Shown: piece by piece, positions 41,612 to 50,754 of the stretch | Position numbering within the stretch: position 1 is the first letter of the stretch | Layout: the number at the start of each line of letters is the position of its first letter | Assembly: GCF_900143535.1 (NCBI RefSeq) | Contig: NZ_FRFA01000012.1 | Location: 29,839-93,838 of the forward strand | Length of the DNA stretch: 64,000 nt | Direction: 5' to 3' | Source of the DNA: Tateyamaria sp. Alg231-49 | GTDB taxonomy: Bacteria; Pseudomonadota; Alphaproteobacteria; Rhodobacterales; Rhodobacteraceae | Position numbers and translations under genes: made by a program | Notes under the pieces: model-generated | Told to the model about the DNA's origin: nothing | The model's database searches: none | The model's input: only the letters and a program-made list of their open reading frames with translations

Positions 41612-43950
41612 CCGTAAAAGACATCTTTGAAACCATGGAATACGGCCTTGCCCCTGAGGCAGCAGGCGACGCATTGGCGTGGATCGTCGATCAGGGCGCA
41701 AGCTTTGGTCACTTTATCGACGGCAAATTCACCGCGCCCACCAAAGACTTCCATTCCCGCAACCCTGCCACCGGCGAAACCCTCGCCGACCTAAGCCAGG
41801 CCACTCAATCCGACATCGATGCCGCCGTCAAAGCGGCCCGTGCCGCCCAACCCAAATGGGCCAAATCCGGCGGCCACGCCCGTGCCCGCGTGCTCTATGC
41901 CATTGCGCGCCTGCTTCAGAAACACAGCCGCCTGTTTGCCGTGCTCGAAACCCTCGACAACGGCAAGCCGATCCGCGAAAGCCGTGACATCGATATCCCC
42001 CTCGCCCAGCGACACTTCTACTACCACGCAGGCATGGCGCAGCTGATGGAAGCCGAGTTGCCTGACCGATCTGCATTGGGCGTGTGCGGGCAAATCGTGC
42101 CGTGGAATTTCCCGCTCCTGATGCTGGCATGGAAAATCGCGCCCGCACTGGCCATGGGCAACACCGTGGTGTTGAAGCCTGCGGAATACACATCGCTGAC
42201 CGCCTTGCTGTTTGCCGACATCTGCACGCAGGCGGGCGTGCCCAAAGGCGTGGTAAACATCGTCACAGGTGACGGCGCGGTTGGCGAGATGATCGTGAAC
42301 GCTGAGGTGGACAAGATCGCCTTCACCGGGTCCACCGCCGTTGGCCGACGCATCCGCGAGGCGACCGCAGGCACAGGCAAGGCGCTGACCTTAGAACTGG
42401 GCGGCAAATCCCCCTACATCGTGTTTGATGACGCCGATCTGGATTCGGCAGTCGAAGGGCTCGTGGACGCCATCTGGTTCAATCAGGGTCAGGTCTGCTG
42501 TGCTGGTTCGCGCCTGTTGGTGCAAGAACCCGTCGCCGACGCCTTCTATGCCAAACTTCGCGCGCGGATGGACAAGTTGCGCATTGGTGACCCGCTGGAC
42601 AAATCCATCGACGTTGGCGCGGTTGTTGACCCGATACAGTTGGAAACGATCACCAAAATGGTCGCCAACAACACAAGCGGCGAGACCTATCAATCCCAGA
42701 CAACTTTGCCCGCAACAGGATGCTATTACCCGCCAACGCTGATCACCGGTCTCAATTCAGCCGACACCCTGATGCAAGAAGAAATCTTTGGCCCAGTTCT
42801 CGTGTCGACAACCTTCCGCACACCTTCCGAGGCAGTGGAACTGGCCAACAACACCCGCTACGGGCTGGCCGCCACGGTCTGGAGTGAAAACGTCAACCTC
42901 GCCCTCGACATCGCTCCAAAACTGGCCGCAGGCGTGGTCTGGGTGAACGCCACCAACCTCTTTGACGCCGCCGCAGGATTTGGCGGCGTACGCGAAAGCG
43001 GCTTTGGACGCGAAGGCGGTTGGGAAGGGCTCTTGGCCTACACCAAGCCCAACGCGGGCGCCAAACCAACGAAACCCATCGCGCCCTTCAAAGGCGATGA
43101 TGCGCCCACTGACCCGCTTGACCGAACGGCCAAGCTCTATATCGGCGGCAAACAGGCACGGCCCGACGGGGGCTATTCGCGCAAAGTTTACGGCAAGAAC
43201 GGCGCGCTTCTCGGCCAATCCAGCCTCGCCAACCGCAAGGACCTGCGCAACGCCGTCGAGGCCGCACAAGCAGCCAAAGGCTGGGCCAAAACCACAGGGC
43301 ACCTGCGCGCGCAAATCCTCTACTACATCGCCGAAAACCTGTCCGCACGGGCAGATGAATTCGCCGCACGGCTCAACGCAATGCAAGGCGGCAGAACCGG
43401 CGCGAAAGAGGTCGAAACCTCGATCCAGCGCTTGTTCGCCTACGCGGCATGGGCGGACAAATATGATGGGGCGGCCAAGGGCGTGCCCCTGCGCGGTATC
43501 GCTCTGGCGATGAACGAACCCACCGGGATCATCGCCGCATTGTGCCCAGACGAGGCCCCTCTGCTCGGGCTGATCTCCTGCATGGCGCCTGCGATCGCAA
43601 TGGGTAACCGGGTCGTGCTTGGCGCCTCCGAACCCTTCCCACTGGCCGCCACAGACTTCTATCAGGTGCTCGAAACATCAGACGTGCCCGCTGGCGTGGT
43701 CAACATCCTCACAGGTGACCACGCAGAGCTCGCGCCGCACATGGCCAAACACCTTAATGTCGATGCGGTCTGGTCCTTTTCGGGAAAGGATTTGTCCAAA
43801 CAGATCGAACACGGCGCGGCAGGCAACCTCAAACGCACATGGGTCAACAACGCAACTGCACGCGACTGGATGTCAGCCGACGGCGAAGGGCGGACGTTCC
43901 TTCAAGCCGCAACAGAGGTCAAAACCATCTGGGTTCCCTTCGGTGAATAA
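41608..43950 (+). CDS. ALDH16-type aldehyde dehydrogenase with non-catalytic second domain
   Basis: 780 residues. The first domain (about 30-490) is a complete aldehyde dehydrogenase: PWNFPLLML, FTGSTAVGR, general base Glu263 in LELGGK and nucleophile Cys297 in FNQGQVCCAGSR. The second (about 510-780) repeats the NAD-binding half (LYIGGKQARPDGGY, TGIIAALCPDEAPLL, GNRVVLGASEP, VVNILTGDH) but stops before a catalytic Cys region. This is the bacterial ALDH16 layout. The ATG at 41608 has AGGAG 7 bases upstream. Probably oxidises the acetaldehyde or glyceraldehyde released by DeoC. Confidence 0.92.
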   Translation: MTVKDIFETMEYGLAPEAAGDALAWIVDQGASFGHFIDGKFTAPTKDFHSRNPATGETLADLSQATQSDIDAAVKAARAAQPKWAKSGGHARARVLYAIARLLQKHSRLFAVLETLDNGKPIRESRDIDIPLAQRHFYYHAGMAQLMEAELPDRSALGVCGQIVPWNFPLLMLAWKIAPALAMGNTVVLKPAEYTSLTALLFADICTQAGVPKGVVNIVTGDGAVGEMIVNAEVDKIAFTGSTAVGRRIREATAGTGKALTLELGGKSPYIVFDDADLDSAVEGLVDAIWFNQGQVCCAGSRLLVQEPVADAFYAKLRARMDKLRIGDPLDKSIDVGAVVDPIQLETITKMVANNTSGETYQSQTTLPATGCYYPPTLITGLNSADTLMQEEIFGPVLVSTTFRTPSEAVELANNTRYGLAATVWSENVNLALDIAPKLAAGVVWVNATNLFDAAAGFGGVRESGFGREGGWEGLLAYTKPNAGAKPTKPIAPFKGDDAPTDPLDRTAKLYIGGKQARPDGGYSRKVYGKNGALLGQSSLANRKDLRNAVEAAQAAKGWAKTTGHLRAQILYYIAENLSARADEFAARLNAMQGGRTGAKEVETSIQRLFAYAAWADKYDGAAKGVPLRGIALAMNEPTGIIAALCPDEAPLLGLISCMAPAIAMGNRVVLGASEPFPLAATDFYQVLETSDVPAGVVNILTGDHAELAPHMAKHLNVDAVWSFSGKDLSKQIEHGAAGNLKRTWVNNATARDWMSADGEGRTFLQAATEVKTIWVPFGE

Positions 43951-43973
43951 GAGCCTCGAGTCAGCTCCGAGAC

Positions 43974-43992
43974 TGGCCCGCCCGACGGGCCA
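43974..43992 (+). terminator. Hairpin after the deoC operon
   Basis: TGGCCCG-CCCGA-CGGGCCA forms a perfect 7-bp GC-rich stem 24 bases after the ALDH16 stop. There is no T-run directly after, so it may end transcription with Rho or only stabilise the 3' end. Confidence 0.45.
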
Positions 43993-44011
43993 TGCCACGC
44001 TCCACAAGAAA

Positions 44012-44038
44012 AATTTATTGACCTTCGATCAATAAATT
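44012..44038. promoter_or_regulatory. AT-rich 27-bp palindrome
   Basis: AATTTATTGA and TCAATAAATT are perfect 10-base inverted arms around CCTTCGA. It is too AT-rich for a terminator stem and contains the same ATTGA/TCAAT half-sites as the element 80 bases downstream. It is therefore probably an operator in the promoter region of the lipoprotein gene at 44231. Confidence 0.5.
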
Positions 44039-44114
44039 CTCTGCTCACCTAGAGCAGAACTGATAAGGTACGAATTTTTTCATAATAAAAACAGAAGTTT
44101 AATAGATTTCTGAT

Positions 44115-44146
44115 CGCTGTTCAATAATAATATTGATTGTCGTTCA
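44115..44146. promoter_or_regulatory. Putative TetR-type operator, copy 2
   Basis: This 32-base element matches 18-49 at 26 positions without gaps, with GTTCAATA, ATATTGA and CGTTCA all conserved at the same spacing. It lies 85 bases before the lipoprotein start at 44231. The same regulator should bind both copies. Confidence 0.55.
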
Positions 44147-44230
44147 GAATTCGGTCACGTTTTGAACAGTGTACAGAATAAAATTCTTAACCATTTCGCA
44201 TCAAACTGAAAAAACTTGAAAGCAAGACCT

Positions 44231-44557
44231 ATGAACCTGACCCGGAAAACAATCCTGCCCTTTACTGCGCTCTGTCTTTTTACCTCTGCATGCGTGAATC
44301 CAGAAGTCGTTACCGTCAAATCGATATCCGACGACGCGTTGACCTGCTCAGAAATAAAAACGCAACTTGGTCAACTCCAGCAGATCCAAAAAGAAGCCGA
44401 AAAAGGCAGAACCGCTTCCGGAGAGAACGTAGCCGCTGCCATCTTGTTCTGGCCCGCCGTGATCGGAAATAACATGAATGCAAAACAAGCACAGGAAGCA
44501 GCAACTGCGCGGCAGACTGTGCTGGTAGATCTCTACAAACAAAAGCGATGCAAATGA
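44231..44557 (+). CDS. Small lipoprotein of unknown function (108 aa)
   Basis: I do not recognise the family. A lipoprotein signal peptide ends in LCLFTSAC (Cys about 21). The mature part has a charged helical stretch (IKTQLGQLQQIQKEAEKG), a short hydrophobic segment (VAAAILFWPAVIG, about 72-84) and a Cys-ending tail. Similar lipoproteins with a helix plus hydrophobic hairpin are common and often envelope-stress related, but that is inference. The ATG at 44231 is chosen over a TTG at 44216; both sites are weak. The operator-like element and AT-rich palindrome upstream suggest regulated expression. Confidence 0.65.
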   Translation: MNLTRKTILPFTALCLFTSACVNPEVVTVKSISDDALTCSEIKTQLGQLQQIQKEAEKGRTASGENVAAAILFWPAVIGNNMNAKQAQEAATARQTVLVDLYKQKRCK

Positions 44558-44647
44558 ACCAAAGCCTTTCTTCGCAAAGGCCCAAGTCCAGTTTCCGTAT
44601 TTCCAGCGGATTGCCCCAACTCCGAATTTTTAAACACCGGTGAAATT

Positions 44648-45226
44648 ATGAAAAAACTTGTCGCTATACTTTTTGCCATACCTCTCCTAGCCGGCTGCGA
44701 GATTGTTGGCCTCTATGCGGGTGCCGCAGTGGTTGCCACAGCCCCCGTTTGGGTCCCCATTCAATACGGCGTGAGCCAATCAAAAGTGAAACAGCCCGTC
44801 GAAGTCGTTTCGAGTAAGGGAACGCCACTAGCACCCGCCTTTGCAGGCGAACCTAAAGCCAAACTGACGGTGCCAAGAAATGCCGTGATTTGCAAAGGCT
44901 CCCGCAACCTAAGCGAAGGAGGGTTAACCGGCCCGAGCAGATCCGAACTTGTTTGCAACAAAGGCCTAAAAGGTTTTCTAAGCTTTGACGGCCTGACAAC
45001 CAAATATGCAGTAGTGACCGTGGACTCCATCGGCCCCCCGTCAAAGGAACGGAATGCGTCTTCTATCAAGGGGTACCAGCGTTGTACGGGCAACTTTAAT
45101 GATAAAGGTGGTGTTGTTGCACCTTTTCTTATGAAGTGCGGGGATGAGCTTTATGGCGCAATGTCTCCAAACTCAGCAGCCCCAAACGCCAAAGAATTCA
45201 CAGTCTGGCTTCCACCAACGCATTGA
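44648..45226 (+). CDS. Lipoprotein of unknown function (192 aa)
   Basis: A clear lipoprotein signal (MKKLVAILFAIPLLAGC, Cys 17) is followed by a Gly/Ala/Val-rich hydrophobic segment (about 20-38) and a soluble domain with four spaced Cys (VICKG, LVCNKG, RCTGN, KCGDE), which may form two disulfides. No family recognised. It lies 90 bases after the previous lipoprotein gene on the same strand and could share its transcript. Confidence 0.72.
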   Translation: MKKLVAILFAIPLLAGCEIVGLYAGAAVVATAPVWVPIQYGVSQSKVKQPVEVVSSKGTPLAPAFAGEPKAKLTVPRNAVICKGSRNLSEGGLTGPSRSELVCNKGLKGFLSFDGLTTKYAVVTVDSIGPPSKERNASSIKGYQRCTGNFNDKGGVVAPFLMKCGDELYGAMSPNSAAPNAKEFTVWLPPTH

Positions 45227-45663
45227 GACAGCGAAGGCGGGCCAAGGTTAGGCCAGTCAGCTTTAGCATGACGACTGCAAGCAGCCTTCTGTCAACGTCC
45301 GCTCTGGCCTCAATGCGTTCCTGCCTTACCGATGGACATCCGGCGCAAAGCTGTGGTGTCCGTCGATGGCGAAAACAAGAATTCCTACTCATTTCAGGCC
45401 TGGTCACTGCGCGCCGGATGACCTCAACAAGTTGGCCAAGTTGGCATATTCTGTCGCTGCGAACGAGGTGCCCCACGAATCCCCTAAGCCAATGAACCCG
45501 CGCGGAAACGGGCCAGCGCACAAGCCCCGGTACAACTGGTCAATGAAACAGGGCTAAAAACCGTTCATCGCAACCAATAACAGTCATTTTGGCCCAACAC
45601 GGACGTTGATCATTCGCTCCTGAAACCGTTAAGAACTCGGCCAAGACGGGGGGACCAACAAAA
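45227..45663. other. Gap with one doubtful small frame
   Basis: About 440 bases between two rightward genes. A 63-codon frame at 45366-45557 (MAKTRIPTHFRPGHCAP...) is hydrophilic and reads plausibly, but it has no ribosome binding site and no recognisable match, so I leave it uncalled. No repeat or RNA gene is apparent. Confidence 0.35.
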
Positions 45664-47148
45664 ATGACAGAAAAACAGGGCGATCCACGCCACTTAGAGA
45701 CTTTGGATCGCGACCTGGCGCGATTTTCCAATCTGGAATCGGCCACAAGCCTCGTTGCCCGCCCCACGGTGGGTCTGGGCATCTCATTCATCTTTGTCGT
45801 GTTGGCCGGTTTGGCCGCTATGCTGTTGTTTGACCAATCAAACAACCTGTTGATCGTTGTCGTTGCGGCCTGCCTTGGGGCCTACATGGCGCTCAATATT
45901 GGGGCCAACGATGTTGCCAACAATATGGGCCCCGCGGTCGGCGCAAATGCCTTATCAATGGGCGGGGCGATTGCCATCGCCGTCGTTTTTGAAAGCGCAG
46001 GTGCGTTAATTGCCGGTGGTGATGTGGTTTCAACCATCGCAAAGGGCATTATTGCTCCTGAAAGCATGGGCACCGCCTCGGTTTTCATCTGGGCCATGAT
46101 GGCCGCCCTTTTGTCCGCTGCTTTGTGGGTCAACCTCGCCACATGGCTTGGTGCACCAGTGTCTACGACACACTCTGTTGTTGGCGGTGTCATGGGGGCC
46201 GGTATCGCAGCTGCCGGATTTGCTGCGGTCAACTGGCCGACGATGGGCACGATTGCCGCAAGCTGGGTCATCTCGCCCATGCTCGGCGGGGCGATTGCCG
46301 CGTTGTTTCTGGCGCTGATCAAGTCGCGCATCATCTACCGCGAAGACAAAATCGCAGCGGCGCGCGTTTGGGTTCCGATTCTTGTGGGCATCATGGCAGG
46401 GGCGTTTGCCTCGTATCTGGCGCTGAAGGGCTTGAAGAAGATCATCAAGATTGACCTGCCCACCGCCCTTCTGATCGGGGCCGTCATTGGAGGTCTGATC
46501 TGGGTTGCGATGATACCCGTTATTCGAAAGCAATCCGAAGGTCTGGAAAACCGCAACAAATCCCTCAAGACCCTGTTTAGCATCCCGTTGGTTGTGTCCG
46601 CCGCCCTGCTCAGTTTCGCGCATGGCGCCAATGATGTGGCCAACGCGGTTGGCCCTTTGGCCGCCATCGTTCATGCGTCACAATCCGGAGATTTCCTGGA
46701 AGCGGCCTCTATCCCGATTTGGGTCATGGTCATCGGGGCCTTTGGCATTTCGTTTGGCTTGTTCCTTTTCGGGCCAAAACTGATCCGGATGGTCGGGGGG
46801 CAAATCACCAAGTTGAACCCGATGCGCGCCTATTGTGTTGCGCTGTCAGCGGCCATCACCGTCATCGTCGCAAGCTGGCTTGGACTGCCGGTCAGTTCTA
46901 CCCACATCGCCGTTGGCGCGGTCTTTGGTGTGGGCTTTTTCCGGGAATGGGACGCGGAACGGCGGATCAAAAAGGCGCGGCTCGCGATGCCTGAACGGGC
47001 AAGCTATGCTCCGGAAGAACGGCGTCGAAGAAAACTGGTCCGGCGTTCGCACTTTATGACGATCATTGCCGCATGGATCATAACCGTTCCAGCAGCAGCG
47101 ATTTTGTCAGGAACGATCTTTTTCCTGATCAATTCGACAATGGGTTGA
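45664..47148 (+). CDS. pit: PiT-family inorganic phosphate permease
   Basis: 494 residues with two inverted PiT signature repeats: NIGANDVANNMGPAVGANAL (about 79-98) and SFAHGANDVANAVGPLAA (about 318-335). About ten or eleven membrane helices surround a polar loop (about 285-305). The first 30 residues are a hydrophilic N-terminal extension. It should import phosphate with protons or sodium. It stands alone; no clear Pho box is visible upstream. Confidence 0.93.
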   Translation: MTEKQGDPRHLETLDRDLARFSNLESATSLVARPTVGLGISFIFVVLAGLAAMLLFDQSNNLLIVVVAACLGAYMALNIGANDVANNMGPAVGANALSMGGAIAIAVVFESAGALIAGGDVVSTIAKGIIAPESMGTASVFIWAMMAALLSAALWVNLATWLGAPVSTTHSVVGGVMGAGIAAAGFAAVNWPTMGTIAASWVISPMLGGAIAALFLALIKSRIIYREDKIAAARVWVPILVGIMAGAFASYLALKGLKKIIKIDLPTALLIGAVIGGLIWVAMIPVIRKQSEGLENRNKSLKTLFSIPLVVSAALLSFAHGANDVANAVGPLAAIVHASQSGDFLEAASIPIWVMVIGAFGISFGLFLFGPKLIRMVGGQITKLNPMRAYCVALSAAITVIVASWLGLPVSSTHIAVGAVFGVGFFREWDAERRIKKARLAMPERASYAPEERRRRKLVRRSHFMTIIAAWIITVPAAAILSGTIFFLINSTMG

Positions 47149-47399
47149 TAGTAGAACCGCACCGCATCCCAAGCTGCGTTGCGGGGCGATCTGCGCCCTG
47201 AATGTCGGTATGTGTTTACCGCTGCAGCGGACACTTAGGGGCTAAGGACGGTCACGTGCTGCCGATAGACATCTGGCGCCAAGCCAAGGTGCCCGTCGAC
47301 GCAACACACGCCCCTCCGTCGCCCTTGCGACGGCCGATCAATTCTTAACGAGTTCTTACTCCGCCTCTGTAAGCCATTGATTTACAATGGGCGGACAGA

Positions 47400-47416
47400 T
47401 GTCCCAGCGTGGGACA
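47400..47416. terminator. TGTCCCA palindrome between convergent pit and M16 gene
   Basis: TGTCCCA-GCG-TGGGACA is a perfect 7-bp inverted repeat with a 3-base loop. On the plus strand it is followed after CCCA by TTTTT, which fits an intrinsic terminator of the rightward transcript, although it lies 250 bases beyond the pit stop and directly abuts the leftward M16 gene end. A protein-binding site is an alternative. Confidence 0.45.
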
Positions 47417-47423
47417 CCCATTT

Positions 47424-48743
47424 TTAGTTGGCCACAGAGCTTTCCAGACCAACAGGTTGGCCCACCACAACAAAGTGCAGGTTCTCAGGGTCCAGCAACT
47501 CACCCGCAACCCGAGACACATCCTCCAGCGTGACAGCATCCACCTTGTCATTACGGGTCGCAATATAGTCGATCGGCAGGCCAAGCATCTGCATGCCGAC
47601 CATGATCCGCGCAATCGGACCGTTGCCGTCAAACCGCAGCGGATAAGCCCCAGTAATGTAGGTCTTGGCGGCATCCAATTCTTTCAGCGTGATCCCCTCC
47701 GCGGCGGCGCGCGCCCATTCATCCCGGATCACCGACACAGCCTCGGCAATACTCTCATTGGCCGACGCCACCTGCCCCTGCAAAGTCGCCGCATAGTCCT
47801 GTGGGGCAAGATAGGAATAAACCCCATAGGTCAGGCCGCGTTTCTTGCGAACTTCGTCCATCAGGCGGCTTTCGAACCCGCCAGCCCCCAGCACCTGATT
47901 GAGCACGGCGGCAGCAAAGTAGTCCGGATCGTCCTGCGCAATGCCGCGCTGGCCAAAGATGGCAACCGACTGCGGTGTCTCAAACTCGACAACCGTCGTC
48001 CCCCCCTCAATCAGGACCGGCGCAGGCTCCGGCATCGGCGCCCCAATCTCAGGCAACTCCCCAAGCAGGGTATCCAGCAGCGGGCCTAGCTCTTCGGGCG
48101 TGATATCACCAGCCACGCCCACATACAGGCGATCACGGGCAAAGGCGGCGCTGTGCGCTGCCAGCATGTCGTCGCGCGACAGGGCCGTCACACTCTCAAT
48201 CGTACCCGAATAATCCGTCGCGTACGGATGATCGCCGAAAGCCATCGCATCAAAGGTCCGGCGCGCAATTTCATCCGGGTCTTTTGCGTCAGATCGCAGA
48301 CCCGTCAGCACCTGTTCGCGTACACGTTCGAGGGCCTCTGAAGCAAAGGAAGGTTCAATGATGGACTGGCGCAACAACTCAACGGCCTCATCGCGGTTTT
48401 CGCTCAAGAAAGTTCCGGACACAGACAGAGCGTCATCACCGACATCATACCCAAAGGAAACCGCAAGGCTTTCCTGCGCACGGGCAAAGGCCCGGGCGTC
48501 GAGGTCAGCGGCCCCTTCTTCGAGCAAACTGGTCATAAGGTTGATCGCCCCACGTGTGTCTGGCGCATCCAATGACGCACCACCGCGAAAGCGCAGTTCG
48601 ATCGCCATGAAAGGGATCGACGGTTCGCGGACAAGCCACGCTGTGATCCCGCCGGGGCTGACCACTTCTTCGATCTCAACATCCGCACGGGCGGGCAAAG
48701 CAGCAGCGAAGGCGATGGCAATGATCAGGAACAGACGGGTCAT
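47424..48743 (-). CDS. M16 peptidase-family protein, non-catalytic partner
   Basis: 439 residues with a signal peptide (about 1-20, ending ALPARA). It has the M16 fold, including the C-terminal RKKRGLTYGVYSYLAPQ (about 300-316) typical of M16B subunits, but the zinc HxxEH is missing: the corresponding stretch reads INLMTSLLEEGAAD. It should pair with the active subunit encoded just upstream, as in two-subunit bacterial M16B proteases. ATGA overlap with that gene and GAGGAG before the start support coupling. Periplasmic. Confidence 0.9.
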   Translation of the reverse strand: MTRLFLIIAIAFAAALPARADVEIEEVVSPGGITAWLVREPSIPFMAIELRFRGGASLDAPDTRGAINLMTSLLEEGAADLDARAFARAQESLAVSFGYDVGDDALSVSGTFLSENRDEAVELLRQSIIEPSFASEALERVREQVLTGLRSDAKDPDEIARRTFDAMAFGDHPYATDYSGTIESVTALSRDDMLAAHSAAFARDRLYVGVAGDITPEELGPLLDTLLGELPEIGAPMPEPAPVLIEGGTTVVEFETPQSVAIFGQRGIAQDDPDYFAAAVLNQVLGAGGFESRLMDEVRKKRGLTYGVYSYLAPQDYAATLQGQVASANESIAEAVSVIRDEWARAAAEGITLKELDAAKTYITGAYPLRFDGNGPIARIMVGMQMLGLPIDYIATRNDKVDAVTLEDVSRVAGELLDPENLHFVVVGQPVGLESSVAN

Positions 48744-50098
48744 TGGCTGATCTCCTCAGGGCTGATCGGACGGGTCAGCCACCCGGTCACCGATGCATCG
48801 CGGTCAAACACGTTGCGCGCGGCCTCCATGATGTCTTCAGGCGTCACCGCCTGCAGTACATCAGGCCAAACCTGAATGTCTTCGACGCTCAGGCCAACGG
48901 ACATCGCAGCGCCATAGCGCCGGGCGATCCCATCGACATTGTCGCGCTGGTAAATCTGGCTGGCGCGCAACTGATACTTGATCCGGTCAAGCTGTTCTTC
49001 GTCCACGCCATCAATCAGGAACTGGGCAAGCACAGCGTCCATCGCCTCTTCGGCCTCTTCCAACGCGAGGCCCGGCACAGGCACGATCACCACATCAAAT
49101 GTGGTGTCATCAAGGCTCGTGCCTCGGTAAAACGCTCCGGACCAAACTGCCTTTTGCTCTTCGAATTGCAGCTTTTCCGTCATGTAGCTGGTCTGCCCGC
49201 CACCCAACACCTCAGCCAGCAGGGTTAGCGCTGCTGCGGCCTCCTGATCTCCGGGGTCGCGTTCGGGGGCGAGGTAGGAGCGGCTTACATATTCCTGTGC
49301 CACGCGTGGGTCGCGGAAGATTATGCGGCGCTCGGCGTTCTGCGGAGGTTCGGCGCTGCGCACCCGCTCGGGAAGGTCAGGATTGGCCGGGATCGCGCCG
49401 TAGTACGTTTCGGCCAATCGCTTGACTTCTTCCGGGTCCACATCGCCCGACACCACAAGAATGGCGTTATTGGGGTAGTAGTAGGTGTTGTAGAAACCCA
49501 ATGCGTCTTCTTTGTCCAAACTCTCCATCTCGTGCATCCAACCAATGATTGGTACGCCATAGCGGTGGTTCAGGTATTGGGCCGCGTTCATCTGCTCACC
49601 GAACAGGGCGCGCGGGTTGTTTTCGGTGCGCTGGTTGCGCTCTTCGATGATTACACGGCGTTCTGTCGCCACGTTTTCTTCGGTAAAGCGGATGTTGCGC
49701 ATCCGGTCGGATTCCATCCGCATCATCAGCTCAAGTCGATCAGCGGCCACGCGTTGGAAATAGGCCGTGTAGTCATAACTGGTAAATGCATTGTCCCGCC
49801 CGCCGTTGGCAGCCACCGTGGAGGACAATTCGCCATCAGCAAGCGTGTCGGTTGCCTTGAACAACAGGTGTTCAAGGAAGTGCGCGACGCCAGAAGAACC
49901 GACAGGTTCGTCCGCAGATCCGGCTTTGTACCAGACCATATGTTGAACAACCGGGGCTCGGTGATCTTCGACCACCACAACATCCATCCCGTTTTCAAGG
50001 GTAAAGGTTGTGACTCCCTCTTGGTCGGCGCGCAAGCTGGCGGGCACGAGGGTGATCGACAATGTCAGAGCGGCGAAAATGGCGCGCAGTCGGGTCAT
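48740..50098 (-). CDS. M16 zinc metallopeptidase, catalytic subunit
   Basis: 452 residues with a signal peptide (about 1-24). The inverted zinc motif GVAHFLEHLLFK holds His73, Glu76 and His77, and the third ligand Glu is likely in VIIEERNQRTENNP (about 145-158). A pitrilysin-type periplasmic protease working with its non-catalytic partner downstream. AGGA before the ATG supports the start. Part of a conserved block with lspA and DUF3035. Confidence 0.93.
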   Translation of the reverse strand: MTRLRAIFAALTLSITLVPASLRADQEGVTTFTLENGMDVVVVEDHRAPVVQHMVWYKAGSADEPVGSSGVAHFLEHLLFKATDTLADGELSSTVAANGGRDNAFTSYDYTAYFQRVAADRLELMMRMESDRMRNIRFTEENVATERRVIIEERNQRTENNPRALFGEQMNAAQYLNHRYGVPIIGWMHEMESLDKEDALGFYNTYYYPNNAILVVSGDVDPEEVKRLAETYYGAIPANPDLPERVRSAEPPQNAERRIIFRDPRVAQEYVSRSYLAPERDPGDQEAAAALTLLAEVLGGGQTSYMTEKLQFEEQKAVWSGAFYRGTSLDDTTFDVVIVPVPGLALEEAEEAMDAVLAQFLIDGVDEEQLDRIKYQLRASQIYQRDNVDGIARRYGAAMSVGLSVEDIQVWPDVLQAVTPEDIMEAARNVFDRDASVTGWLTRPISPEEISQ

Positions 50099-50195
50099 GG
50101 CAAATCCTGATGAAGTGCGGTGTTGCTAACAGATACGCCAGTCGGGCCGGGGTTCAAGCGGTGCTGGCGGCTTTGTGAGGTATTAGACGCGGTGC

Positions 50196-50702
50196 TTAGC
50201 GACGCCCCGGCGGGGTCGTGGGGGTCGGAATACCAGCGCGCTGGAACTCGCGGGCCACAGCGCCCGGGCTGATCGCCTCGCGCCGGTAGGCTATTGCATA
50301 GGTGTCTTCGGCGAACAGCCGGATTTGGCTAAACCGCGCTTGCCGCCTGCGAAACTCTGCATCGGCCGCAGCCAGCGTGGCGCGAATGTTGGCCTCGCGA
50401 CCAAAGCGGCTGGTATGGTTCACAAGGGCAGCATCGTTGCCCGGGATCGGCGCCGTGGGCGATCCACTTTGCCCGCCCAGTGTCGCAACGGCATCTTCAA
50501 GCGGGCGTTGGTCAGTACGATTAAACCCACCCGGCGTTGGCTGCGGCAAGGCCGCCAAACTGTCTGGGGTTTCAAGAGGTTTGGCCGGAACAATGATGAA
50601 TTCATCCGGCCCGTTGCCTTGCTGCTGGAGTTGGCGCAGCCCTTTGTTTTCGCAGGCCGCGAGGGTCAGGATGGCAATCAGGGCGCAGACAATCAGGCGC
50701 AT
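50196..50702 (-). CDS. DUF3035 lipoprotein
   Basis: 168 residues with a lipoprotein signal (MRLIVCALIAILTLAAC, Cys 17). The segment GPDEFIIVPAKPLETP (about 31-46) is the hallmark of DUF3035 proteins. These resemble beta-barrel-associated proteins of the BamF type, but their role is unproven. GGAG eight bases before the ATG fixes the start. It lies between lspA and the M16 pair on the same strand. Confidence 0.88.
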   Translation of the reverse strand: MRLIVCALIAILTLAACENKGLRQLQQQGNGPDEFIIVPAKPLETPDSLAALPQPTPGGFNRTDQRPLEDAVATLGGQSGSPTAPIPGNDAALVNHTSRFGREANIRATLAAADAEFRRRQARFSQIRLFAEDTYAIAYRREAISPGAVAREFQRAGIPTPTTPPGRR

Positions 50703-50754
50703 GAACGAACTCTCCTTGGGCTCGGCTTGCATTATCGCAGCTTGGGCGTACTTG

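Noticed and set aside
45366..45557. 63-codon rightward hydrophilic frame
   Set aside because: No ribosome binding site and no recognisable motif; left inside the gap entry.
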